A DNA stretch of 64,000 bases from Magnetococcales bacterium WMHbinv6 (GCA_002753135.1 PDZV01000001.1:1-64000), one strand, 5' to 3'; counted from the first letter of the stretch, positions 17,134 to 26,467 are shown. Translations and numbers: made by a program. Notes: a model not told the origin generated them from the letters alone.

Positions 17134-18495
17134 ATGCTTAAAGAATTGATTCTGGAAAACATTGGTCCCGCCCCAGCCATGGAACTGCCGTTCGGCAAGC
17201 GGATAAATCTGCTGACCGGTGACAATGGGTTGGGTAAAACCTTTTTGTTGGATATTGCCTGGTGGGCTTTGACGCAAAGTTGGCCTGCCGAGGTCAACAG
17301 AAAGCTCTCCAGTGGCATGATGGCCAAACCAGACGACAACAGCGATGCCAGAAGTGGGATCAAGTTTTCCTTGTCAGGGAAGGATGAGTTGGTCGAATGG
17401 GATTATTACTTTGACCGGAAGAATCAGAAGTGGACTGGCCGCTATCGTTTGGTCGAGAAAGATCAGCAGTGGAGTGAGGGTCATCTCGCACCCTACCCCG
17501 GTTTGGTTATTTACGCCCAGGCGGATGGAGGTCTCGCAATATGGGATTCACAGCGAAACCTCCCTGACTGGCGAGATTTATTTTTTGGTAACAATAATCC
17601 CCACAACCGCCCTCCTGCATTCGTATTCAGTCCCGACGAAATCTGGAATGGTTTGCAGGACAGTACAGGCAAACGGTTGTGCAACGGTTTGATTGCCGAC
17701 TGGGCAGGATGGCAAAAGGAACAAGGGGTAACCATCAGGGCGTTGGAAAATATTCTGACCACGCTCTCCCCTTCTCAGGATGAATTGCTGAGGCTTGGCC
17801 AGTTAACCCGCATCAGCTTGTCGGATGTACGGGATATACCCACGCTGCGCATGCCGTATGGACAAGAGGTACCGGTCCTGCACGCCTCCTCCGGGATTCG
17901 ACGCATTCTATCCCTCTGTTATCTGCTGGTCTGGGCCTGGCAGGAACACAGTCTGGCCTGCAAACTGCTCGGAACCCCCAAGGCCACGCAACTTGTTTTT
18001 CTGATCGATGAAATCGAAGCCCATCTGCACCCGAAATGGCAACGCAGCATCCTTCGTTCTCTGTTGGAGATGGCCAAGTTGATCGGCACATGGCTTCCTG
18101 ATGCCCAGGTTCAATTCATTATCGCAACCCACTCTCCCCTGATTCTTGCCTCCATGGAACCCTTTTTTGATTCAACCATGGACAAATGGTTTGATATTGA
18201 TCTGCTTTCCTTCCACGATTCCCCCCCTCGGGTGCAACTGACAGAACAGGTGTTCCTGCGCAGGGGAGATGCCAGCAACTGGCTGACCAGCAATGCCTTT
18301 GATTTGAAGAGTGGCGGCCTCTCTCTGGAAGCCGAACAGGCTTTGGAAGAGGCCTCTGCACTGCTGAACGGCGGACAAGTCGATATTGCACAAGTGAGAG
18401 AGGTCGAGCAGAAATTGTTTTCGGTATTAAGTGACACCGATCCGTTCTGGATTCGCTGGCGTTATCTTCTGGAGAAAAAAGGGCTGCAACCATGA
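17134..18495 (+). CDS. PtuA-like AAA ATPase (SMC/OLD type)
   Basis: A 453-residue ATPase of the SMC/OLD-like AAA_15/21 group. It opens MLKELILENIGPAPAMEL, then Walker A GDNGLGKTF (about 29-37), a short insert, a signature-like HASSGIRRILSL, Walker B FLIDEIEAHLHPKW (about 289-302) and a His switch IIATHSPLIL (about 329-338). No TOPRIM domain is seen. This matches PtuA of the Septu defence system, whose partner PtuB is an HNH nuclease, and such a gene follows directly with a 4-base overlap. The frame is open from TTG 17107, but ATG 17134 with AAGGA before it gives the standard family start. It probably senses phage and licenses the HNH partner. Confidence 0.8.
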   Translation: MLKELILENIGPAPAMELPFGKRINLLTGDNGLGKTFLLDIAWWALTQSWPAEVNRKLSSGMMAKPDDNSDARSGIKFSLSGKDELVEWDYYFDRKNQKWTGRYRLVEKDQQWSEGHLAPYPGLVIYAQADGGLAIWDSQRNLPDWRDLFFGNNNPHNRPPAFVFSPDEIWNGLQDSTGKRLCNGLIADWAGWQKEQGVTIRALENILTTLSPSQDELLRLGQLTRISLSDVRDIPTLRMPYGQEVPVLHASSGIRRILSLCYLLVWAWQEHSLACKLLGTPKATQLVFLIDEIEAHLHPKWQRSILRSLLEMAKLIGTWLPDAQVQFIIATHSPLILASMEPFFDSTMDKWFDIDLLSFHDSPPRVQLTEQVFLRRGDASNWLTSNAFDLKSGGLSLEAEQALEEASALLNGGQVDIAQVREVEQKLFSVLSDTDPFWIRWRYLLEKKGLQP

Positions 18496-19094
18496 TCCCT
18501 GTTGCTCCTCAAGCAGAACCGGCACGGTTTGACGACGACGTGCGGAAAAAAGGTTTGGCCTATTTGCAGAGAGAAGGATTGGCACTGGATCAACCGCTGC
18601 CAAAAGGGAAAGAAATTACACCCTACTGGCAGGCATGCCTGGATGATCTGTACACATCCTACCAAGGTGTTTGCGCCTATTTGGCCGTCTATTTTGAAAG
18701 AGGCACTGGGGCCGCTTCGGTGGATCACTTTATTGCCAAATCCCGGCTGGCAGGCCTCTCCTACGAATGGAGCAACTACCGTCTGGCCTGTCTCGCAATG
18801 AACCGCAATAAAAACAACTTTGAGGATGTGTTGGACCCCTTCACGTTGGCAAGCGATTGGTTTTATTTGGATCTGCTGCTGGGGAAAATCTTTCCCAACC
18901 CGGTTCTTTCTTCAGCAGATCAGGAAAAAGTGAATCATACCATCAACCGGTTGGGACTGAATGATCCCATGCACCAGAAAATGCGTATCCGACATTATGA
19001 GGAATATAAAAGCGGAGAGTTCACAGCTGATCATTTCAGAAAAAAATCCCCCTTCGTCTGGCGTGAAGCGCGCCGCCAGGGGTTGTTATCGTGA
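18492..19094 (+). CDS. PtuB-like HNH endonuclease
   Basis: A 200-residue protein whose start overlaps the ATPase stop as ATGA. The HNH fold is visible as SVDHFIAKS (His79), YEWSNYRLAC (Asn95) and AMNRNKNNF (Asn104, Lys107), with a helical tail. Length, layout and position after an SMC-like ATPase match PtuB of Septu systems and the HNH effector of retron-Ec78. It is expected to cut nucleic acid when the ATPase complex is triggered. The usual metal-site cysteine pairs around the HNH are not evident. Immediately after the stop come broken BREX pieces, so the 3' end of this operon marks an old junction. Confidence 0.75.
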   Translation: MIPVAPQAEPARFDDDVRKKGLAYLQREGLALDQPLPKGKEITPYWQACLDDLYTSYQGVCAYLAVYFERGTGAASVDHFIAKSRLAGLSYEWSNYRLACLAMNRNKNNFEDVLDPFTLASDWFYLDLLLGKIFPNPVLSSADQEKVNHTINRLGLNDPMHQKMRIRHYEEYKSGEFTADHFRKKSPFVWREARRQGLLS

Positions 19095-19227
19095 ATACGG
19101 CCAGGAAGGATTTCTTTCTCTGGTACGGGAGAGCGAGGCCTTGTCTGGTCGCAAGCCCTCTTTCGAGGTGATCGGTCAGGGTGTCAAGCTGACCATTTTT
19201 GCCGGAGCCCCCCATACGGATTATTGA
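19077..19227 (+). pseudogene. C-terminal fragment of an unrecognised protein
   Basis: An open stretch in the frame ending at 19225-19227 encodes REYGQEGFLSLVRESEALSG and ends KLTIFAGAP-type sequence. It has the look of a natural protein tail but no start or upstream part; it emerges from the end of the HNH gene. It may be the end of a gene that once stood before pglZ (an AlbA-2/RNA-binding-type ATPase sits there in some BREX loci), which is a guess from context only. Confidence 0.35.
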
Positions 19228-19417
19228 TCGCCTGCTCCAGGCGATCCGTTCCGCTGCCACCCATAGTCTGGAGGCCATGGCACCACCGGAGTGTATTCTC
19301 TGGCCGGACAAGGACCGTCAGTGGGAGCCGATCATTCCCCGCCTGCTGACGGAACTGCCCGAATTGTTGGTATTGGGCCACTACGAAGCGGACAAACGGA
19401 GCGGTCCGGCCATCTGG
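19199..19417 (+). pseudogene. BREX pglZ, N-terminal fragment
   Basis: The translated stretch contains CILWPDKDRQWEPIIPRL, then LPELLVLGHYEADKRSGPAIWL, which I recognise as the opening segment of a PglZ-domain (alkaline-phosphatase fold) protein of BREX phage-defence systems. PglZ proteins are several hundred residues long; here the match breaks off right after GPAIWL near 19417. What follows belongs to a different BREX gene in another frame. Identification rests on remembered family sequence and should be checked. Confidence 0.5.
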
Positions 19418-19592
19418 CTGCCGCCATGTCACCTTGGCCGAAATCGCCGTCGAAAAAGGTGCCACGGCCCTGCTCATGCCAGTCTCTTGTCGGCGTCCCC
19501 TGATCGATCTGTCGGATGAGATGGCCACCAAAGTGGATATTCAATTTTATGCCGATGCGCGTGATGCGCTGCTCAAATCGATCATGGATTGA
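19418..19592 (+). pseudogene. BREX brxL (Lon-like), C-terminal fragment
   Basis: From about 19425 in the third frame the translation reads VTLAEIAVEKGATALLMPVS, then LSDEMATKVDIQFYADARDA, stopping at 19590-19592. This matches the end of BrxL, the Lon-related AAA protein of BREX. The join to the pglZ head at about 19418 is direct, consistent with one deletion that removed the rest of pglZ and most of brxL. In BREX types 1 and 4 pglZ and brxL are neighbours in this order, which supports the reading. Confidence 0.55.
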
Positions 19593-19685
19593 ATCACTCG
19601 GATGGCTGTTGCGGTCTGTGCGCTACCCTGACGTCCAGGGGCTAAATCGCCTCATGCCGTTTTGCCAAAAAAGTTTCGCCTGAAA

Positions 19686-19760
19686 GGGTTCAGCGGATGA
19701 GGGGGGAGGAATTTTTCTCCTCCTCCATGCGGGTGACATCGACCTGCACGTGCAGCGAAG
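19686..19760 (-). repeat. Right copy of duplicated transglutaminase gene tail
   Basis: The last ~70 coding bases of the transglutaminase gene (19690 onward) are repeated at 14813-14886 in the same orientation, 4.9 kb to the left. This copy is attached to the intact gene; the left copy is an orphan. The pair brackets the defence island. Confidence 0.75.
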
Positions 19761-20595
19761 AGTGGCTGCCACCGCCGATGACCACCCCTTTGAGGGGGGG
19801 GACATCGGAATAGTCTCGCCCCCAGGCGATGGTGATGTGTTGCCAGCCAGGCAGCAGGTTGTTGGTCGGGTCCAGATCGATCCAACCCGCGTCGGGCAGC
19901 AGGGTGGCAAACCAGGCGTGCGAGGCGTCCACTCCGGTCAATCGGGGTTGGCCGGGCGGGGGGATGGTCTCCAGATAACCGCTGACATAACGGGCTGCCA
20001 GGCCGAGAGAGCGCAGAGCCCCGATGGCGATATGGGCAAAATCCTGGCACACCCCTTGCCGCTTGCGCAGCGTCTCTTCCAGGGGGGTGCTGATGGTGGT
20101 CACCTCCGGCAGATAGGTAAACTCCTGGTGAATGCGCCCCATCAAATGGCTGACCGCTTCCAGAAAGGGGCGTCCCGGTGAAAAGGAGGGGGCGGCATAG
20201 TTGGCCAGGGCGGGTGATTGCCGGACCAGAGGTGAGTTGAGCAAAAACTGTTGTGCCAGCAACAGTTCCGGGTCGCGACTCTGCTGCAGGCAGTCGCGCA
20301 CCTCTTCCCAGGGACGATCGGCAGCGGTCGGCAGTGGCAGAGGGTGTCGTTCTACATGGTTGACGGCAGTGACCGACAAGGTGCGATGCGGTTCCAGCAC
20401 TTCAAAATAGTGGACCCGGTTATCAAAAACATCCCGCCGCTCCTGCAGGATGGCCGGAGCCGGTTCAATGTGCCAGTCAAAATAGAGGGGAGTTTGCGTA
20501 AGTGTCGGGCGAGGCTGCAGCCAGGTCAGGTTATGGCTGATGGAGACCGCTTCGGCAAAGGTGTAGCTGGTGGTGTGACGAATGCGGTATTTCAT
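19690..20595 (-). CDS. Transglutaminase-like protein (bacterial transglutaminase N plus core)
   Basis: A 301-residue protein with an N-terminal beta domain (MKYRIRHTTSYTFAEAV, bacterial transglutaminase-like N-terminal) and a transglutaminase/protease core. The catalytic triad is visible as Cys in RQGVCQDFAHIAIGALR, His in VDASHAWFATLLP and Asp in GWIDLDPTN. No signal peptide. It is the last gene of a leftward operon whose start overlaps the stop of the ATP-grasp/alpha-E gene by four bases. Members of this family occur with circularly permuted ATP-grasp and alpha-E proteins in a predicted peptide synthesis/modification system, where they may cleave or crosslink the product. Its last 70 bases are duplicated at 14.8 kb. 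Confidence 0.88.
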   Translation of the reverse strand: MKYRIRHTTSYTFAEAVSISHNLTWLQPRPTLTQTPLYFDWHIEPAPAILQERRDVFDNRVHYFEVLEPHRTLSVTAVNHVERHPLPLPTAADRPWEEVRDCLQQSRDPELLLAQQFLLNSPLVRQSPALANYAAPSFSPGRPFLEAVSHLMGRIHQEFTYLPEVTTISTPLEETLRKRQGVCQDFAHIAIGALRSLGLAARYVSGYLETIPPPGQPRLTGVDASHAWFATLLPDAGWIDLDPTNNLLPGWQHITIAWGRDYSDVPPLKGVVIGGGSHSSLHVQVDVTRMEEEKNSSPLIR

Positions 20596-23150
20596 GGTTC
20601 ACGAGGCTCTCCCGCCAAGGATCGGGAAGAGGAGTGCTGAAAGAAGGTGTGGGCCAACTCCATGGAAAAGAGAGGCAACAGCCCCTGAAACCGTTCCAGC
20701 AGCGCCGCCAGATTGCTGTAGGTTCCCGCCTCACCGACCATGCCGAGCAGATCGGGTTCGGACATGCGCAGGGTGTTGAAACTGTCCAGTGCGATGCGTC
20801 CGCACGGGGTGCGATGCGGTGGCGTCGGGCGGCGATAGGGAAGCGCGGTGACATGCTCGTTGACCAGCGCCAGTTGGCTGGCCAGACTGCGCGGATTGGC
20901 TTCATCAAGCAGGATCAATTCCAGAAAAGGTTTGATGGCCAGATGGGTGCGGTAGCGGCGGCGGTAGGTGATGCTGCTGTCGCTGACGCCAAGCAGGGCG
21001 TCGAGCAGAAAACGTTCCCCCTCTGCCGAAAGAGGCCGGATCAGGGTGGTGCGCAGCAGTTCCACCTGAAAAATGGCCCGTTCGAGCCGCCTGCCCAGGT
21101 CGAGAAAACGCCAGCCAAGGCCACGAGTCATATTTTCCTGCGCCAGTCCGGCCAGGGCAGCAAAGGCGGTGACCAGATTTTCCATATCACCGACCATGTC
21201 GGCGGTCTGTTTGTGGCGTAGCAGATTTTGCTGCTGGGCCATCAATTGGTTGAGTACCCGCCAGGTATCGTTGGAGAGGCGCTCCCGTACCCGATGCGCG
21301 GCCAGCAGCAGGGAACGGATGGAGGAAAAGAGAGTGCCGGCGCGCTCATGACTGAGAATCAAGGCGCGCAGCTCCTCTTCTGGATGACGCAGACGTTGTT
21401 CGCAACCTTCACCGACAAAGCCCGGTTCGCTGGCGGTTACCTGGGTCAGCGCGGCATAGAGCAGGCGGATGGCCTCGCTCTCGGCATGTTCGTTCTGTTC
21501 TGTTCCTTCCGGACGTGGCAAAAGCAAAAGCAGGCGCAGCAGGCGCAAGGTATATTCGCCGCGTTCGGCGTAGCGTCCGACCCAAAAAAGATTTTCCGCC
21601 ATGCGGCTGGAAATGTCGCCGCTGAAAAAAGAGGGCTCGGAGAGCCGTTCCATCGGCAGGCGGTTGGTGCGGGTGATGATCGGGTTGTGCGACAGTACCC
21701 AGACATCCTTGGTGATGCCGGTTGGGTCATCAAAAGCATGAATCTGCGCCGGTTCGCTGACGATGCGGGCCAGCCCGCCGGGCATGACCTCGACGCCGAG
21801 GCGTCCGGCGGTGACAAAGGTGCGCAACAGCATGTGGCCGGGGCGTGCGCCCATGGCGGTCATCACCGGCAGGGTGGAGGGAATGAGGGGCGGATAAGCG
21901 ATCCACTCGTGGGGAAAGTCGAGAATTTCCTGTTGCAACTGTTGCCGGGTCATTTGGGCCGGTTTCAGGGTCGGGCGGTTGGGGTGGGGACGTTGTTGCA
22001 GTACCCACTGTTCCAGCGTATCCAGCACTTCGCTGCGGGCGACCGGGTCGCCGCACCAGCGGGTAGGGGTGACCGCCAGGCGTGGTGCTTCACCGAGAAA
22101 ATGGTGGCACAGGGCAGGAAAATAGCCAAGAAGAGCGCGATTTTCCAGAACAGAGGCCCCCGGATGGTTGATCACGGCTGCCCGTTCCCCCTGCACCGCC
22201 TGCACCAGACCGGCGACGCCCAAAAAGCCGTTTTCGTTCAACTCCAGGGGGTCGCACTGCAGATCGTTGAGCATGCGCCACACCACATCGACCGGGTGCA
22301 GACCGTCCAGGGTTTTGATATGCAGCCGTCCGTTACGCACGGTCAGATCTTCACCCTGCACCAGCGTCAGCCCCAGATAGTTGGCCAGAAAGGCGTGTTC
22401 AAAATAAATTTTGTCGCCCGGACCGGGTGAGAGCAGCACCACCTGCGGATCCTCTTTCAGCAGCGGGCTGGCATCATTGAGATGGGCACGCAAGGCGGAA
22501 AAAAAGGGCAACAGCAGCCGCACACGATTTTCATTGAGCGGTTGGCGCAGCAGACGAAAAAGAATTTGCCGGTTTTCCAGCGCATACCCGGCCCCGGCGG
22601 GGGTTTGCAGATAATCGCCCACCACCTGGAACCCCCCTTCCGGGTTGCGCACCAGATCGACGGCCCACCAGGGGAGCAGGGCACCCCGGGGATGGGGCAA
22701 ACCGTGGCAGGCGCGCAGATAGCCGGGATCGGAAAAAAGCAGCGTCGGCGGCAGAATACCGTGGCGCAATGTCTCCTGTTTGCCATAGAGGTCGGCCAGC
22801 AGCAGCTCCAGCACCCGATGGCGCTGTTTGAGCCCCTGTTCCAGGGTGAGCCACTGTTGCTCGGCGATAAGCAGCGGCATCAGGTCCAGTTCCCAGGCCC
22901 GGCTTTCGCTGCCATCGCTTTGAAACAGATTGAAGGTGAGACCGTTTTCCCGCAGCAGATGGCGTGCCTGTTGGCGCAGGGATTCCAGGCGCTGTTCACC
23001 CAACTGATTGAGGTGGTTGAGCAGCGGGGACCATTCCGGGCGAATCTCCCCGTTGGGAAGGAGAATTTCGTCATGACCGGGCGGGGGCGTATAGCCCCGC
23101 AACAGTTCCCAACGGGAAAGGAGAGATGCCTGTACGTTCATGGACACCAT
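20592..23150 (-). CDS. Circularly permuted ATP-grasp and alpha-E domain fusion protein
   Basis: An 852-residue fusion. Residues about 1-490 form a circularly permuted ATP-grasp (DUF404/DUF407) with FNLFQSDGSESRAWELDLMP, LLADLYGKQETL, NPEGGFQVVGDYLQTPAG and VVLLSPGPGDKIYFEHAFLA. Residues about 520-850 form the alpha-E (DUF403) helical domain, beginning ISSRMAENLFWVGRYAERGE. The second operon encodes these two parts as separate genes, so this is a natural fusion. ATP-grasp enzymes join a carboxylate to an amine using ATP; in this system the substrate is unknown. The start codon overlaps the upstream stop as TAATG; Met4 at 23141 is an alternative start. Confidence 0.88.
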   Translation of the reverse strand: MVSMNVQASLLSRWELLRGYTPPPGHDEILLPNGEIRPEWSPLLNHLNQLGEQRLESLRQQARHLLRENGLTFNLFQSDGSESRAWELDLMPLLIAEQQWLTLEQGLKQRHRVLELLLADLYGKQETLRHGILPPTLLFSDPGYLRACHGLPHPRGALLPWWAVDLVRNPEGGFQVVGDYLQTPAGAGYALENRQILFRLLRQPLNENRVRLLLPFFSALRAHLNDASPLLKEDPQVVLLSPGPGDKIYFEHAFLANYLGLTLVQGEDLTVRNGRLHIKTLDGLHPVDVVWRMLNDLQCDPLELNENGFLGVAGLVQAVQGERAAVINHPGASVLENRALLGYFPALCHHFLGEAPRLAVTPTRWCGDPVARSEVLDTLEQWVLQQRPHPNRPTLKPAQMTRQQLQQEILDFPHEWIAYPPLIPSTLPVMTAMGARPGHMLLRTFVTAGRLGVEVMPGGLARIVSEPAQIHAFDDPTGITKDVWVLSHNPIITRTNRLPMERLSEPSFFSGDISSRMAENLFWVGRYAERGEYTLRLLRLLLLLPRPEGTEQNEHAESEAIRLLYAALTQVTASEPGFVGEGCEQRLRHPEEELRALILSHERAGTLFSSIRSLLLAAHRVRERLSNDTWRVLNQLMAQQQNLLRHKQTADMVGDMENLVTAFAALAGLAQENMTRGLGWRFLDLGRRLERAIFQVELLRTTLIRPLSAEGERFLLDALLGVSDSSITYRRRYRTHLAIKPFLELILLDEANPRSLASQLALVNEHVTALPYRRPTPPHRTPCGRIALDSFNTLRMSEPDLLGMVGEAGTYSNLAALLERFQGLLPLFSMELAHTFFQHSSSRSLAGEPREP

Positions 23151-26100
23151 TAGAAACCGGGGGTTCGCCGCATGTCAAGGGTATGGGGGTATTCTCCGGC
23201 AGCTTCCTCTGCGGGCGGTTGGCAAGGGGTGGGCAGGGGACCGTGTGGCAAAAAGCGGGCAAGCTGCCGCCACTCGGGAGGGGGTTGTATGGTGCCGGGG
23301 CTATGGCCGAACTCGTTGAAGCGAATCCAGCGCCGTGCTTCCGCCTCGTAGCTGTTGACCGGCAGATATTCGTGGTTGCGACCGCCGGGGTGGGCCGAGT
23401 GATAGGTGCAGCCGCCCAGAGAGCGCTGATTCCAGCTGTCGATCAGATCAAAGACCAGCGGCGTATGGATGCCGATGGTCGGGTGCAGGGCAGAGGGGGG
23501 TTGCCAGGCGCGGAAGCGGACCCCGGCCACCTGTTCGTCGAGGGTGCCGGTGGGACGCAGAGGTACACGGCGACCGTTGCAGGCCAGCACATGGCGTCCT
23601 TCGGTCATGCCGGTCACCCGTACCTGCAGCCGTTCCAGCGAGGAGTCGACAAAACGGGCCGTTCCTTGCCGGGTCAACTCTTCCCCCAGCACCGGCCAGG
23701 GTTCGATGGCCATGCGCAATTCGATCTGAACGTCGCCCAGGGTGACGGTGCCGTAGCGGGGAAAACGAAATTCGACAAACGGCTCAAGCCAGGCATCCTG
23801 GAAAGGAATACCAGCCCGACGCAAGGCCGCGGTGACCTCGCGCACGTCGCGACCGACATAATGGGGTAACAGAAAACGGTCGTGCAGTTCGGTATGCCAG
23901 CGCACCAGCGGCCCCTGGTAAGGGGTTTGCCAGCACCAGGCGATCAGTGAGCGGATCAACAACATTTGTACCAGGCTCATACGGGCATGCGGCGGCATTT
24001 CAAAGGCGCGCAGTTCCAACAGACCGAGACGTCCGGCGGTTCCTTCCGGCGAGTAGAGTTTGTCGATACAAAATTCGGCACGATGGGTGTTGCCGGTCAG
24101 ATCGACCAGCAGATGGCGCAGCAGGCGGTCCACCAGCCAGGGGGCTTTGACTTCGCCGGCGGGCATCTGCTGGAAGGCAATTTCCAGTTCGTAGAGCGCT
24201 TCCGGGCGGGCTTCGTCCACGCGGGGTGCCTGGCTGGTGGGGCCGATGAACTGCCCGGAAAAGAGGTAGGAGAGCCCCGGATGGTGTTGCCACAGGGTGA
24301 TCAGACTGCGCAACAGATCGGGACGGCGCAAAAAGGGGCTGTCGGCAGGGGTGGCCGCGCCCAGCACCAGATGGTTGCCGCCGCCGGTGCCGGTATGGCG
24401 TCCGTCGAGCATAAATTTTTCGCTGGTCAGACGGGCGAGACGGGCCTCTTCGTAGAGGGCCAGGGTGTTGCGCTCCAGCGTGGACCAATCGGCGACGGGA
24501 TGAATATTGACCTCGATGACACCCGGATCCGGGGTGACCAGCAGACGCTGCAGGCGCAAATCATGGGGCGGTTCATACCCCTCCAGGCGCACGCTTATCT
24601 CTAACGCCTCGGCCACCTCCTCGATGGCGGCAACCAGGGTCAGATACTGTTCCAGAAGGCCCAGCGGGGGCAAAAACAGGTGCAGAATGGCTTCACGCAC
24701 TTCGGCGCAAAGGGCGCTGCGGATAACCGGGGTAACCGTTGGCTCCGTTTTGCCGTTTTGCCGGGAGGCATGCAGTTGGGCGGTGGTGGGCAGGGGGGGT
24801 GCCTCGGCAAACAGGGAGCGTTCGCTCCACAGGTGCCGGAGATCGGGGGCCTGCAGCGGCAGACCGTCGAGCGGCAGACGCCAACCCATGGCTGAGTCGC
24901 CGGGCAGCAGAAAAATCTGTTGCCGACGCAAGGGCCAGAGGGAAGATTGCCAACCCTGATCGGTACAGGTCAGGGGCAACAGATACCCGGTCGGTTGCCC
25001 GATGCCCCGCTGCAGCAGGTTGGCCAACCGTTGCCGATCCAGGGAATCCTCCGCATCGGCCTGGGCTGGATCCAGATCGGGGGGCAGGCGCATCTCCTGC
25101 CATAGATGGTAGAACGGATCTTCGTAGGCCGCCTGCACAGGCCAGGCAGGCAGTTGCAGTTGGCCGGCAAGCCGTTCCAGAAACCGTTTGCCATCCTCTG
25201 CACTGACCTTTTGTGCGTTGGCCAGCCAGGCCAGTCTTTGCGGGTTGCGCCAGATCGGTTGCCCGTCGCGACGCCAGAAGCAGGCATAACGCCAGCGCGG
25301 CAGCGGTTCGCCGGGATACCATTTGCCCTGGCCCAGTTGCAGCACGCCACCGGGGGCGAAACGGTGCCAAAGGCGTTCGGTCAGGCCACGGGCCAGATGG
25401 CGTTTGTGGGGGCCGTCGGCGGCAAAATCCCATTCCGGGCGTTGGCTCTCTTCGATGGCGATAAAGGTGGGTTCGCCGCCCATGGTCAGGCGGACATCCT
25501 GTTGTTGCAGCTTTTCGTCCACCAGTTGACCCACCGCCTGGATAATGGCCCAGTCGGTTTCCGTATAGGGTTTGGTGACCCGGGGATATTCGTGGATGCG
25601 GCTGACCTGGTTGTGGTAGTGGAAGGTGGTTTCGCACAGATCGGTCACCCCGGTGATCGGGGCCGCACTGCCGGGTTGCGGGGTGCAGGCCAGGGGAATG
25701 TGGCCTTCCCCGGCGAACAGGCCGGAGGTGGGATCCAGACCAACCCATCCGGCACCGGGAATATAGACCTCGGCCCAGGCGTGCAGATCGGTAAAATCCT
25801 CTTTGGGGCCGGAAGGTCCATCGAGCGAGGCCTGATCGGCGGTCAACTGCACCAGATAACCGGAGACAAAACGGGCTGCCAAACCAAGATGCCGCAAAAT
25901 TTCCACCAACAACCAGGCCGAATCGCGGCAGGATCCGGTGCGACAGCGCAAGGTCTCCTCACAACTCTGCACGCCGGGTTGCAGGCGGATGGTATAGCCG
26001 ATGGCCCGCCACAGCCGTTGATTGAGGTCGACAAGAAAGGTGACGGTATTGATCGGTTGCCGGGGAATGGTCGCCAGCCACGCCTGCAGCAGTGGCCCGG

Positions 26101-26467
26101 CCTTCTCTGCTTCCAGATAAGGGGCCAACTCTTTGGCCAGGCTCTCCTCGTAGGGGAAAGGAAAAATTTCCGCCTCCTCTTCGACAAAAAAATCGAACGG
26201 ATTGATCACGGTCATGTCAGCGATCACTTCCACTTCAATCTGCAGAGAACGACACCTTTCCGGAAAGACCACCCGGGCCAGAGTGTTGCCAAAGGGATCT
26301 TGTTGCCAGTTGATGAAATGGCCCTCCGGTTCAATTTTCAGCGAGTAGGCGCGGATGGGCGTGCGGCAATGGACCGCGGGACGCAAACGGATGGTTTGTG
26401 GTCCCAGAGCCACGGAACGATCATAGTCGTAGCGGGTCAAATGGTGGATGGCAACGCGAATGGTCAT
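23150..26467 (-). CDS. Transglutaminase-DUF2126 protein
   Basis: An 1105-residue protein of usual length for this family. The N-terminal ~280 residues are a bacterial transglutaminase: N-terminal beta domain (MTIRVAIHHLTRYDYDR) and core with CRTGSCRDSAWLLVEILR (Cys), DLHAWAEVYIPGAGWVGLDP (His and Asp). The remainder is DUF2126, a large C-terminal region with VRLTMGGEPTFIAIE and HTGTGGGNHLVLG motifs and distant amidoligase character. It is first in a leftward three-gene operon with the ATP-grasp/alpha-E fusion and the small transglutaminase. The 350-bp gap to the divergent ATP-grasp gene must hold both promoters, but I see no strong boxes. Confidence 0.9.
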   Translation of the reverse strand: MTIRVAIHHLTRYDYDRSVALGPQTIRLRPAVHCRTPIRAYSLKIEPEGHFINWQQDPFGNTLARVVFPERCRSLQIEVEVIADMTVINPFDFFVEEEAEIFPFPYEESLAKELAPYLEAEKAGPLLQAWLATIPRQPINTVTFLVDLNQRLWRAIGYTIRLQPGVQSCEETLRCRTGSCRDSAWLLVEILRHLGLAARFVSGYLVQLTADQASLDGPSGPKEDFTDLHAWAEVYIPGAGWVGLDPTSGLFAGEGHIPLACTPQPGSAAPITGVTDLCETTFHYHNQVSRIHEYPRVTKPYTETDWAIIQAVGQLVDEKLQQQDVRLTMGGEPTFIAIEESQRPEWDFAADGPHKRHLARGLTERLWHRFAPGGVLQLGQGKWYPGEPLPRWRYACFWRRDGQPIWRNPQRLAWLANAQKVSAEDGKRFLERLAGQLQLPAWPVQAAYEDPFYHLWQEMRLPPDLDPAQADAEDSLDRQRLANLLQRGIGQPTGYLLPLTCTDQGWQSSLWPLRRQQIFLLPGDSAMGWRLPLDGLPLQAPDLRHLWSERSLFAEAPPLPTTAQLHASRQNGKTEPTVTPVIRSALCAEVREAILHLFLPPLGLLEQYLTLVAAIEEVAEALEISVRLEGYEPPHDLRLQRLLVTPDPGVIEVNIHPVADWSTLERNTLALYEEARLARLTSEKFMLDGRHTGTGGGNHLVLGAATPADSPFLRRPDLLRSLITLWQHHPGLSYLFSGQFIGPTSQAPRVDEARPEALYELEIAFQQMPAGEVKAPWLVDRLLRHLLVDLTGNTHRAEFCIDKLYSPEGTAGRLGLLELRAFEMPPHARMSLVQMLLIRSLIAWCWQTPYQGPLVRWHTELHDRFLLPHYVGRDVREVTAALRRAGIPFQDAWLEPFVEFRFPRYGTVTLGDVQIELRMAIEPWPVLGEELTRQGTARFVDSSLERLQVRVTGMTEGRHVLACNGRRVPLRPTGTLDEQVAGVRFRAWQPPSALHPTIGIHTPLVFDLIDSWNQRSLGGCTYHSAHPGGRNHEYLPVNSYEAEARRWIRFNEFGHSPGTIQPPPEWRQLARFLPHGPLPTPCQPPAEEAAGEYPHTLDMRRTPGF

